Below are positions 1-8,104 of a DNA stretch of 59,293 nt, piece by piece. The stretch's first letter is position 1. Each line of letters opens with the position of its first letter. Origin of the DNA: Desulfobacteraceae bacterium 4572_89 (GTDB taxonomy: Bacteria; Desulfobacterota; Desulfobacteria; Desulfobacterales; Desulfobacteraceae). Position numbers and translations under genes: made by a program. Under the pieces are notes generated by a model that saw nothing but the letters and a program-made list of their open reading frames with translations, was not told where the DNA came from and did not search any database. The stretch spans positions 1-59,293 of the forward strand of contig NBML01000011.1 of NCBI GenBank assembly GCA_002085465.1, read 5' to 3'.

Positions 1-29
1 TATGCTTTTTTCATAAAACTCACGGCCAT

Positions 30-71
30 GGCATTGGCATTGGTATTGGTATTGGTATTGGTATTGGTATT
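30..71. repeat. Hexanucleotide tandem repeat (GGCATT x2, GGTATT x5)
   Basis: Seven perfect-length hexamers in a row: two GGCATT then five GGTATT on the + strand. It lies just beyond the amber stop (78-80) of the leftward membrane-protein gene and just before a possible leftward gene start (ATG at 29-27 or 14-12, reading M-K-K-A off the window edge). The unit is a multiple of three, so copy-number change would not shift frame. It would instead change spacing ahead of the next gene, or add Asn-Thr pairs if the amber codon were read through. Function unknown. Confidence 0.9.
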
Positions 72-77
72 GGCAGG

Positions 78-665
78 CTACCAAAGAAAATATTTTGATT
101 CATATTTTTTTTCAAACAAAGTTTTTATCCAATATTTCCGTGAAAAAAATATCAAAGGTTTTGAAAAAATAAAATCCGGCAGGATATGATACCTTCCATA
201 GCCCAGAAGATCATAATGTTTGCAGAGTTTTTCCAAAAGGCCCAGATCCTTGGCCGCCACCTTGATTGCATCCCTCTGACACCGGGAACAGACAAAGAGA
301 TTAACAATTCTTTTCTTAAACCCATTTTCATGGAATAAATCTTTGGCCTTTTTATAGTTTTGATACCGGCTAATGGCATCCAGTTCAGCAAACAAGACAA
401 GCACAAATCCATAACATGCTATAAATCCATGGAACATAAAAAAGAAATCCTTTTCCTGCCCCAAAGCTGATAAGACCAGACTGCCAAACCAGAAACACAG
501 GGAAATACCTCCCATGGCTGTCAAATGAAGCAAAACACCAACCCTGACAAACCGAATCACTCGATTATAAAAAACCCAAAACATATTAATATTTGCTGTT
601 GTTGATAATTCCAAGACCATTCCCATATAAATAATTTCAAACCAATCCTTATACTGAAATACCAA
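78..665 (-). CDS. Small hypothetical multi-pass membrane protein
   Basis: I do not recognise a named family. The open frame of 195 codons starts with TTG; ATG codons at residues 14 and 16 (626 and 620) are alternative starts and none has a clear ribosome binding site. Two or three hydrophobic stretches are visible around residues 38-70 and 75-95. They are followed by a basic cytosolic-looking region with a C-x2-C motif (CSRC, then QRDAIKVAA) and a Tyr/Leu-rich segment ending in a basic tail. The C-x2-C could bind a metal or form a disulfide, but nothing shows which. The stop is TAG, which matters because this genome appears to decode an amber codon elsewhere. The stretch between this gene and the gene at 899 holds only a sigma-54 promoter match. 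Confidence 0.5.
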   Translation of the reverse strand: MVFQYKDWFEIIYMGMVLELSTTANINMFWVFYNRVIRFVRVGVLLHLTAMGGISLCFWFGSLVLSALGQEKDFFFMFHGFIACYGFVLVLFAELDAISRYQNYKKAKDLFHENGFKKRIVNLFVCSRCQRDAIKVAAKDLGLLEKLCKHYDLLGYGRYHILPDFIFSKPLIFFSRKYWIKTLFEKKYESKYFLW

Positions 666-832
666 AAAATATCAAGTATGTTAAATTGGGAATTATGATT
701 TTCAGCATACTAAAATCAAAAATTAGGGCCGTCAAAGGATTGACATCCCCTGTATGTTTTTTTGCAAAGTCTCCATACACTATTTCCGGAAACTCTTGAT
801 CCCAGAGGCCTTCTGGCGATCCTTCTTTTTTT

Positions 833-848
833 TGGCATAAAATATGCT
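833..848 (+). promoter_or_regulatory. Sigma-54 (-24/-12) promoter match
   Basis: The sequence reads TGGCAT, six bases, then TGCT. The invariant GG (834-835) and GC (846-847) are separated by exactly ten bases, as required for RpoN promoters. It lies about 50 bases upstream of the GTG start at 899, with a strong AGGAGG (888-893) between. An activator site was not identified. Confidence 0.6.
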
Positions 849-898
849 TCAATATACTTAAATTAAATCAAGAAAAATCAGTAAACCAGGAGGTTTTC

Positions 899-1888
899 GT
901 GGAAATTCAACCAGCAGGCAAAAATATGGCCGCATCCAAAAATTTATCAAACGCTTCTGCCACTACTGAGATAAAGAATTTTGAAAAAATGCTTTTGGCC
1001 AGCATTCCAGACCCTGGGAAGGAAGACCTTTCCAAACCGGTTTTGCTGGGTACCATTACCAAAGATATGTCTACGGTTTCTGAGCTTTTATACAACAGCC
1101 CCCTGAAAAAGGACTGCTGGAATATCATCCATGATAAAATAAATTCAAATAAAGCCTTTAACCGCATAAGGCCGGGAACAGAGATTCATTATGACCCACA
1201 GACCAAGGAGTTATTGTGGGGCGACAGCCTTAAAAAATCCCTTTCCGACAAACTGCCGGAGATAAAAGTTGTTGGCCAGGGAGAAAATATAGCTGACCAG
1301 GGAAATGAAATCTTATCAAAAGCTGTCACCAGGTTCATTGGCCGGGATTATGAAGAAATGGACTGTTATGAATTGTTGGTAGGCGGCCTTACCGACCTGG
1401 GAGTCAAATACCAGGGCAAAAACGGTCTAGGCCGTCATTTGATGAACCAGGCAATTTCAAAGGGCTTGCCCCGCTATCATTATATGAACGGTGAGGGGCT
1501 GGTGTCTGAATCAGGGGTCGATGTATTCAAGAAAACCATCTTCAAGGTAAAAAATGCCCAGAAGCAGGCTGAAAATGTAATGGATGAAATGAAAAGAAAG
1601 CTGAAAGAAGGCCAGGTTCTTTCCTTTTCCATGAGAAACCGGGGTCACACCGGGATTATTTCCAAGAAACAGGGGCAGTGGACCTTTATTAATTCAGGGA
1701 AAATGGACAATAATATCACGGGTGAAAACGGGATAAAAGCAGTTGGTGAAGAGGGGCTGAAAGAGGAATTGGAAAACTGGTTCCAGCTGGCAATGGAAGA
1801 AAGCCAGGGCCTTAAAATCACCCTGGGAACCCTTGACCTGAACCGTCTTTCCATGTTCTTCCCCAGAAGTATCAGCCAAAAGGTATAG
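899..1888 (+). CDS. NlpC/P60-like (papain-fold) hypothetical protein, sigma-54 preceded
   Basis: A 329-residue protein with no signal peptide. A region near residues 58-108 (with I-R-P-G-T-E-I-H and D-P-Q-T-K-E-L-L-W) resembles a LysM-like module. Residues 150-270 resemble a papain-fold peptidase or amidase: Cys156 in M-D-C-Y-E-L-L sits at the start of a helix, and His250 in R-G-H-T-G-I-I-S starts a strand followed by G-Q-W-T-F-I-N-S-G. This is the Cys...His order of NlpC/P60 and CHAP enzymes. The GTG start is fixed by AGGAGG five bases upstream. The sigma-54 promoter suggests a flagellar or stress regulon, since a flagellar gene at 45651 has the same promoter type. A role in cell-wall remodelling is inference; catalytic activity is unproven. 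The stop is TAG. Confidence 0.6.
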   Translation: MEIQPAGKNMAASKNLSNASATTEIKNFEKMLLASIPDPGKEDLSKPVLLGTITKDMSTVSELLYNSPLKKDCWNIIHDKINSNKAFNRIRPGTEIHYDPQTKELLWGDSLKKSLSDKLPEIKVVGQGENIADQGNEILSKAVTRFIGRDYEEMDCYELLVGGLTDLGVKYQGKNGLGRHLMNQAISKGLPRYHYMNGEGLVSESGVDVFKKTIFKVKNAQKQAENVMDEMKRKLKEGQVLSFSMRNRGHTGIISKKQGQWTFINSGKMDNNITGENGIKAVGEEGLKEELENWFQLAMEESQGLKITLGTLDLNRLSMFFPRSISQKV

Positions 1889-1907
1889 ACCTGCAACCTT
1901 ATGTAAA

Positions 1908-3020
1908 TCAGGAACTTCTATCTTTTTTGGGAGTGGTAAAGACGCAGCCCAGTCCCTGTTTCACTGTCAAATCAAGGCATTTGTTACAGGAAATGCACAG
2001 GGCAGGAGAAAGATCTCCATTCAGCCACCTGTTGGCCAGATCCGGTTCCCTTATAAAGGGGCGGCTCATGGAAACAGCATCTATTTTCTCCAGGGCTTTT
2101 GATATTTTCAAGGGATCACGCCACCCCTCGACAGATATAACAGGACAGTTTACCTTTTCCTTGATCTCCAGGGCATATTTCAACAAAGAACCTTCACTGA
2201 ACGGAGCGGGTCTGATGTGATCCCAGCCCCTTTTTTTTGCACCCTCTGGTGTACCGGCACTGACCTCAATGGCTGAAATCCCCATGGCATCCAGTTCCGA
2301 GGCAACAAGGGCAGCTTCATCTGGCTCAACTCCTCCCGGAAATCCATCATAGCTGCTCATTTTGATGAATATGGGAAAATCCCTTCCCACGGTCCCCTGG
2401 ATGGCTTCATACACCTGATACAATAAGAGGGCACGGTTTTTAAGGGGACCCCCGTATTCATCCTTGCGCAGATTACGTGATTGGCTTAAAAACTGATTGA
2501 TAAGATAACCATGGGCAGCATGGATCTGGACAGCCTGAAACCCGGCTTTTTTAACTCGTGCTACAGCCTTTGCATAGTCATCCACAATCCCCAGGATATG
2601 ATCTCTGGTCAACTCCAGAACTGGATGGCCAATTACAGGATCAATCATGGCTGAAGGTCCGAAAAGAGCTTGTTTTTCCTCCAGGATTTCAGGGTTGATG
2701 GTGGAACCGCAATACAATAACTGGGCAGCCAGAATACCACCAGCCTTTTGCACCTCTTCACACAACCGGCTTAAAGGCTTGATCAACCGATCATTGTCCA
2801 TTCCAGTACCATTCCTGCCCCACCGGCCTTCCCGGCTTATATAGGCTGTTCCCGCTATTATCAGACCCGCGCCTCCCCTGGCAAGTTCAACAAGTGCATT
2901 GGTCAGTCCCTGGGTGGGAGCCCCGTCTTCATCAGCCAATGCCTCATCAGTGGCACTGCGCACCAGTCTGTTCTTAATCTCAAGCTTTCCCATTTTCCAG
3001 GGCCGGCCCATTATGTTCAT
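1908..3020 (-). CDS. Old yellow enzyme family NADH:flavin oxidoreductase with C-terminal Fe-S Cys cluster
   Basis: A TIM-barrel FMN oxidoreductase of about 370 residues. N-terminal K-I-K-N-R-L-V-R-S-A-T is the flavin-binding strand, Q-I-H-A-A-H-G-Y-L holds the substrate-binding His pair, and F-L-S-Q-S-R-N-L-R-K-D-E-Y-G-G is the family signature. The C-terminal C-x2-C-x2-C...C pattern (C-I-S-C-N-K-C then G-L-G-C) matches the 4Fe-4S site of 2,4-dienoyl-CoA and 2-enoate reductases. The second, FAD/NAD-binding half of those larger enzymes is missing, so an external electron donor is likely. The start ATG overlaps the stop of the upstream glycosyltransferase in an ATGA junction, so the two are translationally coupled. 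The true substrate cannot be read from sequence. Confidence 0.85.
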   Translation of the reverse strand: MNIMGRPWKMGKLEIKNRLVRSATDEALADEDGAPTQGLTNALVELARGGAGLIIAGTAYISREGRWGRNGTGMDNDRLIKPLSRLCEEVQKAGGILAAQLLYCGSTINPEILEEKQALFGPSAMIDPVIGHPVLELTRDHILGIVDDYAKAVARVKKAGFQAVQIHAAHGYLINQFLSQSRNLRKDEYGGPLKNRALLLYQVYEAIQGTVGRDFPIFIKMSSYDGFPGGVEPDEAALVASELDAMGISAIEVSAGTPEGAKKRGWDHIRPAPFSEGSLLKYALEIKEKVNCPVISVEGWRDPLKISKALEKIDAVSMSRPFIREPDLANRWLNGDLSPALCISCNKCLDLTVKQGLGCVFTTPKKDRSS

Positions 3021-4099
3021 TTTATTTTTTCCAGTATTTTATCATATTGTTTTGCCATTACTTCCCAGGAAAACCGGCCTGCATAACCTGATAATTCCTG
3101 GCACAAAGAAAAAAATCTGTCTGGATCTTTTAATATGGTTTCCAGTTTTTTCTGTAAATCTGCCATGGTCTTGTAAATAATTTCACCATGAAATTTTTCC
3201 GGCATGATTTCAGGATAGGAAAGTCTTTTGGGCAGCAGGGGAAAGCAGCCCTGGCGAACTGCCTCCACAATGGATATGCCAAAATTTTCCTGGATGGAAG
3301 TGCTCACCACCACACTGCCTTTGGCAAGCCAGGATTTATATTCCCGGGGGGATTCAATATAGCCTGATACCAGGATCTCTTTGCTGAAATATTCCAGGGC
3401 CTTTGTAAAGACTTTGGGAATAAGATCCAATTGTTCACCCATAAGGGCCAGATAGAAACCAATTCCCTTTTTTTTCAAATCCTTTAGAACTTTAAAAAAT
3501 TCTTCTGGATTTTTGTCATAATCCCACCTGTGATTCCAGATGATCAGGGGCAGGTCCAATGTTCTTTTTTCAATGGCAAAAGGCATGGCATTAAACCTGC
3601 AACCAGGATAAAGAACCCGGGTTTTCTTCTCCAGGCTGTCCATGATCCAGTCTGGTTTAAAATCCGGCATCTGTCTGATCTGATGCTTTGCCGCCCTGAG
3701 AAAAGCCCTGCAATGATAATTTGAATTAAAAAAAACCGCCTCTGTAGCAAGGGCAGAAAAGATATTGGTAAATCCAAGGCTGAAATCCTTTTTACCATGG
3801 GGCCCCAGGGGATAGGAAAGCTGATTTTCATGGAAATACATGACAATGGGAGGAAGATCCCCGGGGGCCAGGGCTATGAAATCCGATAAATCCATCATAT
3901 CCGTTGTAAAGATCAGATCATATCGGGACAAATCTTTGATCTTTTGGATAAAATAAAGAGCAGCCCCCTGCATCCTCCATTTCCAATACCGGGCCGGCAG
4001 GGTAACAAGATCCACATCATGGGATGAATGCTGGGAAAATCCCAGGGCAAAATCCCTGTGGGATCCCCCGAAAAATGGTTCAAGAAATAAAATTTTCAT
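3017..4099 (-). CDS. Glycosyltransferase of the tRNA-queuosine alpha-mannosyltransferase (GTDC1/QTMAN, DUF3524) family
   Basis: A 360-residue GT-B protein. The N-terminus M-K-I-L-F-L-E-P-F-F-G-G-S-H is the hallmark of the DUF3524 domain of GTDC1. It is followed by Y-D-L-I-F-T-T-D-M-M-D-L, M-Y-F-H-E-N-Q-L-S-Y-P, the central W-N-H-R-W-D-Y-D-K-N-P, and a C-terminal donor-binding region with S-T-S-I-Q-E-N-F-G-I-S-I-V-E-A. Vertebrate GTDC1 adds mannose to the queuosine of tRNA-Asp; the bacterial activity is inferred from family membership only. I chose ATG 4099, not 4120, because a GGGGTGG Shine-Dalgarno lies eight bases upstream and the family starts there. It is coupled to the downstream OYE gene. 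Other tRNA enzymes (dtd, trmJ) lie nearby but are not in the same operon. Confidence 0.8.
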   Translation of the reverse strand: MKILFLEPFFGGSHRDFALGFSQHSSHDVDLVTLPARYWKWRMQGAALYFIQKIKDLSRYDLIFTTDMMDLSDFIALAPGDLPPIVMYFHENQLSYPLGPHGKKDFSLGFTNIFSALATEAVFFNSNYHCRAFLRAAKHQIRQMPDFKPDWIMDSLEKKTRVLYPGCRFNAMPFAIEKRTLDLPLIIWNHRWDYDKNPEEFFKVLKDLKKKGIGFYLALMGEQLDLIPKVFTKALEYFSKEILVSGYIESPREYKSWLAKGSVVVSTSIQENFGISIVEAVRQGCFPLLPKRLSYPEIMPEKFHGEIIYKTMADLQKKLETILKDPDRFFSLCQELSGYAGRFSWEVMAKQYDKILEKIK

Positions 4100-4294
4100 C
4101 ACTATCCACCCCTTTGCCAAATTCCATGTGTTTATCTTCTTTTCTTTCCAAGGTCAACCCTTCTCGGACTTGAAAAAATTCCTTTGAAACCACTTAATAA
4201 TTTGTCCGGCAACATATCCGTCACCATGGTGGAAAATTTATTTGCTTTCATAAGAAAGGTTCGATAGAATTATTCATAAAAATTTAAAAAAGGG

Positions 4295-4492
4295 ATGGCC
4301 TTTATCAATATGTTTCCCAGGTGTCACCAAATCAAACTGAAAATAACAGCATCCAGAATAAAACTGAGTGTCATATCTTTTATAATATTGGTTATCATTG
4401 CAGTTGTCACATGCATACCTGGATTTGCCTATACCTCTGAAAAAACAAATATCCTGATTGTATTTTCCTGGCATAAAAACATGCCACATTAA
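4295..4492 (+). pseudogene. 5' remnant of a secreted sensor or ABC substrate-binding-type gene
   Basis: A 65-codon frame holds a basic N-terminus, a hydrophobic signal segment (about residues 24-44) and a predicted cleavage region near F-A-Y. It then begins N-I-L-I-V-F-S-W-H-K-N-M-P and stops. That last stretch is the usual start of periplasmic binding domains (ABC-sub-bind type) in deltaproteobacterial sensor kinases, where several hundred residues should follow. No continuation is found in another frame before the radical SAM gene at 4520. I read it as a decayed gene start left by a deletion. A genuine short exported peptide cannot be excluded. Confidence 0.5.
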
Positions 4493-4519
4493 CCCTGAAA
4501 TATTTTCATAAAGGACCCC

Positions 4520-5815
4520 ATGTACAATTCCGGCCTTACACACTACCCTGCCCATAGTTTTAAAGATAAAAACATTTCCATAGAAATAAACTGCAAGGGC
4601 GCCAGAGAATATACCAAAATGAGCTTTCCAGTCAAATACGGGATGTTTTCCCGCCTGGAAACCCATGATGAAATATTTGAATTTAACCTGAACCATGAAC
4701 TCAAACATGTAAAGTCCAAGACAAAGGCATGGCTCCACCCTTCAGAATGGCTTAAGAGGACCATGGGAAATGACTGGGTCTATTATTCATCTGGAGGATA
4801 TGCAGGGGTTTATGAATCCATTGGTGAATATTACCTGCCCAACCTCATGTACCAGACAAATTCCCTTTTAGGGGGCAAGCCCTTTGAGGAAAGAGAAGTG
4901 GATAGGCTTTCAAATACCTGGCAGAAAATTTTATCGAAAATTCATGGGGATGGAAAAAAAATGCCTGAAATGGTTTCCCAATGGATTGACAGGGTAAAAC
5001 AGGTCAATCCAAAAGATCTGGAGCTAAAAGCAGAAAAACTCTTTGATATCTCCGGGGCCAGGACAACTGTCATGCCTCCTGATGCCCGGCATTCCGACTA
5101 TGATATCATTCCCATTACCATTGCCGACGGCTGTTTGTACAAATGCAAATTCTGTAAAATAAAAAACAAAAAAGTCTTTAATCCCAGATCAAAGCAGGAT
5201 ATAGACAACCAGATAATCTCCCTCAAAGCTTTGTATGCCAATGATATTATCAATTACAATGCAATCTTTTTAGGAGAGCACGATGCCCTGAACGCCCCCA
5301 TGGATTTGATCCTTTATGCTGCCCAGGCTGCATATGATGAATTTGAATTTAAAAAAGGGTATATGAAAAAACCCATGCTGTATATGTTTGGCAGTGTGGA
5401 TGCTTTACTTGGGGCTGATCCCAGGCTTTTTGACCGGCTCAATTCACTGCCTTTTCATACCTGCATAAACATTGGCCTTGAATCGGCTGATGATCAGACA
5501 TTGTCACTGATAGGCAAGCCCATAACTGCCAAAAACGTCAATCAGTCCTTTTCCTTGATCCAGGCCATAAACCAAAAGTTTCATCGGATTGAAATGACCT
5601 GTAATTTTGTCATGGACAGGGATCTGCCCGACTCCCACTATCCATCCATGCTGGAGCTTGTAAGGGGATCAATAAATCATACCCGGCCCAAAGGCAGCGT
5701 ATATCTGTCCCCGCTCCAGTTTGGCCAGCCCTCAAGGGAGATTCTCTTTGATTTTTATCATCTCAAGACCCAGAGCAGGCTTCCCATGTTTCTATATATC
5801 ATCCAGAGACTTTGA
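4520..5815 (+). CDS. Radical SAM protein of unknown function
   Basis: A 431-residue protein. The canonical C-x3-C-x2-C cluster is at Cys205, Cys209 and Cys212 (D-G-C-L-Y-K-C-K-F-C), so it should bind a 4Fe-4S cluster and cleave S-adenosylmethionine. An E-S-A-D-D-Q-T-L motif and I-G-K-P-I follow, typical of the second half of the radical SAM barrel. The N-terminal 200 residues have no recognised fold, and no cobalamin-binding motif is seen. An AAAGGA four bases before ATG supports this start. It lies 40 bases upstream of the histidinol phosphatase gene on the same strand and may be co-transcribed. Substrate unknown. Confidence 0.8.
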   Translation: MYNSGLTHYPAHSFKDKNISIEINCKGAREYTKMSFPVKYGMFSRLETHDEIFEFNLNHELKHVKSKTKAWLHPSEWLKRTMGNDWVYYSSGGYAGVYESIGEYYLPNLMYQTNSLLGGKPFEEREVDRLSNTWQKILSKIHGDGKKMPEMVSQWIDRVKQVNPKDLELKAEKLFDISGARTTVMPPDARHSDYDIIPITIADGCLYKCKFCKIKNKKVFNPRSKQDIDNQIISLKALYANDIINYNAIFLGEHDALNAPMDLILYAAQAAYDEFEFKKGYMKKPMLYMFGSVDALLGADPRLFDRLNSLPFHTCINIGLESADDQTLSLIGKPITAKNVNQSFSLIQAINQKFHRIEMTCNFVMDRDLPDSHYPSMLELVRGSINHTRPKGSVYLSPLQFGQPSREILFDFYHLKTQSRLPMFLYIIQRL

Positions 5816-5855
5816 TCCCTTGATTTTTTCCTGGAGTTAATGGTAAATATCGGTC

Positions 5856-6710
5856 ATGGAAACAGCCTCATTAATATCCCTCCATGGAGGACATTCAGGC
5901 CAGTTTTGCTGCCATGCCAGAGATACCTTGGAAGATATTATTCAAGCGTATATTGAAAAGGGATTCCGGACTGCGGGCATCACAGAACACATACCGCCTG
6001 TGGATGACAAATTTCTCTATCCCGATGAGATTAAACTTGGACTCACTGCCCAGGATCTTTTCCAGCGATTTACCCTTTATTTTAAAGAACTGAAAAGGTT
6101 AAAAGCCCTTTACCAGAAAGATATTATTATTTATATGGGCATGGAAACAGAAACCTGTTCCGGGTATATCCCCCATGTAAAAAATTTGATTAAAAAATTT
6201 AAACCGGATTATATAGTTGGTTCAGTCCACCATGTGAATGATATCTGTTTTGACTATTCCAGAAAAGAATATGAAAAGGCCATACAGAAATGCGGTTCCC
6301 TTGAAAAACTTTATCTGCAATATTTTGACCTTCAATATGACATGATAAAAACATTGCGCCCCTTTGTAGTGGGTCATTTTGACCTGATCCGTATCCATGA
6401 TGAAGACTATGAAAAACGTCTTTTTAACCGGAAAATCCTTGGAAAAATCCAGCGGAACCTATTATTGATCAAAAACCTGGGCATGGTCATGGATTTTAAC
6501 CTGAGGCCCCTGGCCAGGGGGGAAAAAGAACCATATATTACCCAACCACTTCTTAAAACAGTAAAAAAACTTAATATCCCTGTGGTGCCCGGAGATGATT
6601 CCCATGGCAGTACCCAAGCAGGCACTCATATACAAAAGGCAATACAGATCCTGGAAGAGCTAGGATTTAATACCCATTGGCCTGTTCCAAAACTTTTACC
6701 TTTTGTTTAG
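5856..6710 (+). CDS. Histidinol-phosphatase, PHP family (HisJ/HisK type)
   Basis: About 284 residues, the normal length for PHP-type histidinol phosphatases, which release phosphate from histidinol phosphate in the penultimate steps of histidine synthesis. Metal-binding motifs are visible: H-G-G-H-S near the N-terminus, T-E-H in A-G-I-T-E-H-I-P-P, G-M-E-T-E, D-Y-I-V-G-S-V-H-H-V, G-H-F-D-L-I and the C-terminal P-G-D-D-S-H-G. The ribosome binding site is weak, but the PHP fold needs this ATG. The stop is TAG. A role on another phosphoester cannot be ruled out, because no other his gene is adjacent. Confidence 0.85.
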   Translation: METASLISLHGGHSGQFCCHARDTLEDIIQAYIEKGFRTAGITEHIPPVDDKFLYPDEIKLGLTAQDLFQRFTLYFKELKRLKALYQKDIIIYMGMETETCSGYIPHVKNLIKKFKPDYIVGSVHHVNDICFDYSRKEYEKAIQKCGSLEKLYLQYFDLQYDMIKTLRPFVVGHFDLIRIHDEDYEKRLFNRKILGKIQRNLLLIKNLGMVMDFNLRPLARGEKEPYITQPLLKTVKKLNIPVVPGDDSHGSTQAGTHIQKAIQILEELGFNTHWPVPKLLPFV

Positions 6711-6805
6711 TCGAACGATCAGGGTTTAAATTATGGTACTTTTAAATAAAATTTACCGATTCAGGTTTACAATCAGGGCCTGATAATACGAATTAAGGAT
6801 AGTAA

Positions 6806-7252
6806 ATGAAAGCCATTGTCCAGAGGGTTAAAAATGCCCATGTAACAGTTAATAACAATATCATCTCCTCCATAGGAAACGGCATTATGGTATTTTTAGG
6901 TGTCCAGGAAGGGGATATTGAAAAAGATGCTGATTTTCTGGTGGATAAAATCATTCATTTAAGGATTTTTGAAGACAGCCAGGCTAAGATGAACCTTTCC
7001 CTGAAAGATGTAAAAGGGGAACTTCTGGTGGTCTCCCAGTTCACCCTCCTGGGAGACTGTAGAAAAGGACGTCGTCCCTCCTTTACAAAGGCGGCTGCAC
7101 CGGACAGGGCTAATGCATTGTATGAATATTTCATTGCCCGGGCAATGGATTTGGAAGTGATCACAAAATCAGGAAAATTCCAGGCTCTCATGGAGGTCTC
7201 CCTGATTAATCATGGCCCGGTTACCCTGGCACTGGACACCAGGGAATCCTGA
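6806..7252 (+). CDS. dtd: D-aminoacyl-tRNA deacylase
   Basis: A 148-residue protein matching DTD along its whole length. It hydrolyses D-amino acids (and mischarged glycine) from tRNA. Signatures visible are M-K-A-I-V-Q-R-V at the start, S-Q-F-T-L-L-G-D-C-R-K-G-R-R-P-S-F in the middle (the active-site SQFTL motif) and the C-terminal N-H-G-P-V-T. The last is the cross-subunit Gly-cisPro motif (usually N-x-G-P-V-T). AAGGAT lies upstream of the ATG. The gene is followed 53 bases later by trmJ on the same strand, so two tRNA quality genes sit together. Confidence 0.95.
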   Translation: MKAIVQRVKNAHVTVNNNIISSIGNGIMVFLGVQEGDIEKDADFLVDKIIHLRIFEDSQAKMNLSLKDVKGELLVVSQFTLLGDCRKGRRPSFTKAAAPDRANALYEYFIARAMDLEVITKSGKFQALMEVSLINHGPVTLALDTRES

Positions 7253-7305
7253 TAAGCTCCCTGGATATTGACCTTTTTATATGAATTTAAAATTGTGGAC
7301 TAAAA

Positions 7306-8055
7306 ATGAAACCTGAAAACCTATCCATTATCCTGGTTGAACCCCAGGGCCCCATTAATATCGGTTCAATCTGCCGATCCATGATGAACTTTGGTTTTTC
7401 CAGTCTTCGCCTGGTAAACCCCTGCAGAGAGTACTTATCCCTTGACGCAAAAAAAATGGCCATGGGAGCTTTTAAGATCCTTGAAAAGGCTGAACTCTTC
7501 GACGACCTGGCTTCAGCCCTGCATGACATCCATACAGCCTTTGGCACCACCAGGAGATTTGGGAAATACCGGAAAAACTTTTTAACTCCTTCCACGGCCG
7601 GGGAACGGACAAATGAAATGGATGACCAGACCAAGGCAGCCCTGGTAATGGGAACTGAGGATTCAGGACTTTCCACAAAAGACCTGGAGCTTTGCCAGCA
7701 CTTTATAACCATACCCACCCATGATGACTATCCATCCATGAACCTGAGCCATTCCCTTACTGTCCTGCTCTATGAGATTTCCCTGAAATCAGATGCAGGG
7801 GAAAAATTTTACGACCCAGTACCTGAAAAACCAGCCCCTGGAAATGAGATCCAGCACATGTTTGCCCACATGCGCCAAACCCTTCTGGATATTGATTTTC
7901 TGGACAGCCAGAACCCGGACCATTTATTAAGAACATTCAGAAGGCTCTTTGGCAGTGCTGGCCTGTCTTCCAGGGATGTCAGGATCATCCAGGGACTCAT
8001 GAGCCGCATTGACTGGACCGAAGACCAGCGGAGAAAAACAGCCCCAAAAAATTAA
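7306..8055 (+). CDS. trmJ: tRNA (cytidine/uridine-2'-O-)-methyltransferase, TrmJ family
   Basis: A SPOUT (SpoU) methyltransferase of 249 residues that methylates the ribose at position 32 of tRNA anticodon loops. The trefoil-knot motifs are clear: I-L-V-E-P-Q-G-P-I-N-I-G-S-I-C-R-S-M near the start, L-V-M-G-T-E-D-S-G-L in the middle, and I-P-T-H-D-D-Y-P-S-M-N-L-S-H-S-L as motif 3. A C-terminal helical extension (after about residue 165) matches TrmJ rather than shorter SPOUT enzymes. It probably forms a small operon with dtd. Confidence 0.9.
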   Translation: MKPENLSIILVEPQGPINIGSICRSMMNFGFSSLRLVNPCREYLSLDAKKMAMGAFKILEKAELFDDLASALHDIHTAFGTTRRFGKYRKNFLTPSTAGERTNEMDDQTKAALVMGTEDSGLSTKDLELCQHFITIPTHDDYPSMNLSHSLTVLLYEISLKSDAGEKFYDPVPEKPAPGNEIQHMFAHMRQTLLDIDFLDSQNPDHLLRTFRRLFGSAGLSSRDVRIIQGLMSRIDWTEDQRRKTAPKN

Positions 8056-8104
8056 TTGCCAATAAAAAAAATCCATAGGAAGCAAAATTGGAAGGTGCTT
8101 CAAT

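Noticed and set aside
649..852. 67-codon leftward frame overlapping the membrane-protein gene start
   Set aside because: No ribosome binding site, no recognisable motif, and it covers a good sigma-54 promoter for the opposite strand. It is probably not coding.
4250..4270. tRNA T-arm-like GGTTCGA
   Set aside because: The flanks do not pair as a T-stem and no acceptor stem or anticodon arm is present.
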